From: Sodalinema lacuna_A
GTDB taxonomy: Bacteria; Cyanobacteriota; Cyanobacteriia; Cyanobacteriales; Geitlerinemataceae
NCBI GenBank assembly: GCA_900149785.2
Contig: FSSI02000020.1
Coordinates: 14,300 to 78,299 of the forward strand
Direction of reading: 5' to 3'
DNA: 64,000 nucleotides
The notes under the pieces were generated by a model. The model did no database searches. It was not told where the DNA came from and worked only from the letters and a program-made list of their open reading frames with translations. Numbering within the stretch: position 1 is the first letter of the stretch; each line of letters begins with the position of its first letter. Below, piece after piece: positions 62,837 through 64,000 of the stretch. The position numbers were made by a program, and so were the translations under genes.

Positions 62837-62935
62837 GCATTGGATACAAAATTGTAGGGGAACCCACCCCTAGCCCCTCCCAGGAGGGGATTTTTCGCCC
62901 CTACAGCAAGGGATATAATCCGCCATAAATTTTCC
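62837..62935 (+). repeat. Dispersed GTAGGGG element, copy 2
   Basis: From GCATTGGATACAAAATT through GTAGGGGAACCCACCCC and CTCCCAGGAGGGG to TTTTTCGCCCCTAC (62904) and GGATATAATCC. Its two ends are inverted (GTAGGGG/CCCCTAC). It aligns with 13031-13130. Confidence 0.8.
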
Positions 62936-62964
62936 TTGTCACCCTGACCCCAAAAGACCGGGTA

Positions 62965-63888
62965 TTATCCGCGAAAGCGATCGATAATTTCCTCGCGCGA
63001 GAGTTGCAGCAGCAAGGGCATTAACTCGCTCGATGGACGGCGAATCATGCGGTCTAGGAGTTGGCTGAGTTCGTGGTCTAGGGAGCCGAAACGGGCTTCT
63101 AGGAGGCTGGCGATCGCCTCGCGCCGTTCTTGTTCCCGTCCCCGTTCAAGACCTCGTTCAAGACCTCGTTCAAGACCCGATAGTTTTGCTTCTTCAAGTT
63201 GTTGGTCAAACAGAGGAGATAAACGCATAATTAACTCTCTATCCTCCTGATTTAGATTGGGGGTCATTTCTAGGTTAGCNTTGAGGCGATTGAGCAGCAT
63301 TAAGGCATTGTCACGAAAGAGATTACCTGGGGGGAGTTGTTCGAGTTCATCGAAGGCTTGTTCTTGGATTTGTCCCCGTCCTAAGACCCTCAGCCAGAGG
63401 GTATCCAGGGAACGAGGGAGTCGGTGAATCACGATAATCGCTCCTGGCAATCCCAGGGGAAATTGATAGATCCCGTCGCCCCAATTCTCTACATCTAGGG
63501 TAGCACTAAAGCTTGCTAAGAGCGGGTCTGAGGCGGTTGGGGTGAGAATCCAGAGGCGGGGTTGGTCCGAGTCAGCCAGTGAGGTTTGCTGGCGTCGGGC
63601 CTCTCGTCGAACTTCGGCGGAGAGGACCAGGAGTTTGAGTAGACAATCGCGGATTTCGTCGGCGGTGACGGGGTTGCGGTACGGTTCGAAGATGGCGGGA
63701 CTGTAGAGGGTGCGGGCCAGAAGTCCTAGAGGGGCGGGGGATAGGGGACATTCGGGGTTGGGGGAAAACCAAAGGTCGATTTGACGCACTTCTCCGGCCA
63801 CTCGTCGCGGGGATTGGATGGTTCCGTAAGGGGTTAGGAGTTCTTCGAGATAGTCTTTGGCGAATTGGTCGTGGATGAAACGAGTCAC
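62965..63888 (-). CDS. DUF4351-domain, Rpn-like putative nuclease
   Basis: The 307-residue protein has an N-terminal PD-(D/E)xK-like region (DQFAKDYLEELLTPYGTIQSPRRVAGEVRQIDLWFS), as in cyanobacterial Rpn-related transposase/nuclease proteins. A charged linker follows with LERGLERGLERG from a 12-bp DNA repeat (63143-63178). The C-terminal DUF4351 reads REAIASLLEARFGSL...SREEIIDRFRG. One base is N (63280), leaving one residue undefined. Such proteins occur in large families and may be recombination-promoting nucleases; activity is unproven. A second copy begins just upstream at the window edge. Confidence 0.82.
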   Translation of the reverse strand: MTRFIHDQFAKDYLEELLTPYGTIQSPRRVAGEVRQIDLWFSPNPECPLSPAPLGLLARTLYSPAIFEPYRNPVTADEIRDCLLKLLVLSAEVRREARRQQTSLADSDQPRLWILTPTASDPLLASFSATLDVENWGDGIYQFPLGLPGAIIVIHRLPRSLDTLWLRVLGRGQIQEQAFDELEQLPPGNLFRDNALMLLNRLXANLEMTPNLNQEDRELIMRLSPLFDQQLEEAKLSGLERGLERGLERGREQERREAIASLLEARFGSLDHELSQLLDRMIRRPSSELMPLLLQLSREEIIDRFRG

Positions 63889-63923
63889 GGGGCGATGCTG
63901 GAGAAGTTAAAGTTGATTATCTC

Positions 63924-63954
63924 AAAAAAAACCCGGTTTGGGGAAGAAACCGGG
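63924..63954 (-). terminator. Rho-independent terminator of the upstream DUF4351 gene
   Basis: On the minus strand CCCGGTTT and AAACCGGG (complements of 63947-63954 and 63932-63939) form an exact 8-bp stem around a 7-base loop, followed by eight T (63931-63924). It lies between the two tandem genes and so separates their transcription. Confidence 0.92.
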
Positions 63955-63971
63955 AGGCTGAGTTGAATTGA

Positions 63972-64000
63972 TTAGCTAAATCGCTCGATAATTTCCTCGC
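63972..64000 (-). CDS. C-terminal end of a second DUF4351 protein, cut by window edge
   Basis: Read on the minus strand the last codons give EEIIERFS and a TAA stop (complement of 63972-63974). This matches the EEIIDRF end of the neighbouring DUF4351 protein, so the two genes are tandem paralogues. Only nine codons are visible. Confidence 0.7.

Overview
The window is cyanobacterial chromosome. It carries petB/petD (cytochrome b6 and subunit IV), petJ (cytochrome c6), ctpA, a type II NAD(P)H dehydrogenase, a fused cobA-hemD and many GCGATCGC (HIP1) octamers. Multi-GAF and CHASE2 kinases, filamentous-haemagglutinin-type exoproteins, a CHAT protein and short tandem repeats (GGGAACA, AGGCAAG) fit a filamentous Oscillatoria/Phormidium-like lineage; that last placement is inference. 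I see no rRNA, tRNA or CRISPR array.

Layout. 1-2.5 kb: start of a possible DICT-sensor gene, the cobA-hemD fusion with a 40-residue membrane microprotein overlapping its start, and arfB. 2.7-7.8 kb: a minus-strand operon of a winged-helix protein followed by two co-linear paralogous AAA+ ATPases, which I cannot assign to a known system. 8.1-12.7 kb: an Ig-like/beta-propeller membrane protein, then petBD divergent from ctpA. 12.8-18.5 kb: an AT-richer island bounded by two 109-bp inverted copies of one repeat. It holds two small unknown genes followed by a ZorA-, ZorB- and ZorC-like trio, that is, a Zorya-type anti-phage motor with no ZorD or other helicase/nuclease in view.

18.5-46.3 kb is mostly housekeeping: a degenerate multi-GAF kinase, pyrD, serA-prmA, petJ, smpB, a DUF445 protein, menG with a response regulator, hisA, a cupin-8/JmjC-like protein, glyA, a WecA/MraY-type glycosyltransferase, a PfkB sugar kinase, holA, a rhodanese, a TerB-like protein and a cell-wall amidase. 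46.3-56.2 kb is a minus-strand block with a CHASE2 hybrid kinase, a DUF928 protein, a TPR-CHAT protease-like protein and a filamentous-haemagglutinin exoprotein. This may be a regulated surface/secretion and protease module, but no TpsB translocator is in the window. 56.2-62.8 kb: HAD hydrolase, NDH-2, C39-type peptidase, two conserved unknowns, a GIY-YIG protein and dnaA. The right edge has two DUF4351 (Rpn-like) genes in tandem, the second cut by the window end.

Small-scale structure is abundant. Short tandem repeats often begin at or overlap a stop codon (pyrD, FHA gene, C39 gene, the gene ending at 60639). In-frame 12-nt repeats occur inside three genes. A dispersed palindromic element with a GTAGGGG/CCCCTAC core is present in several copies, two of which flank the Zorya-like island. 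Two bases are N (25825 and 63280).
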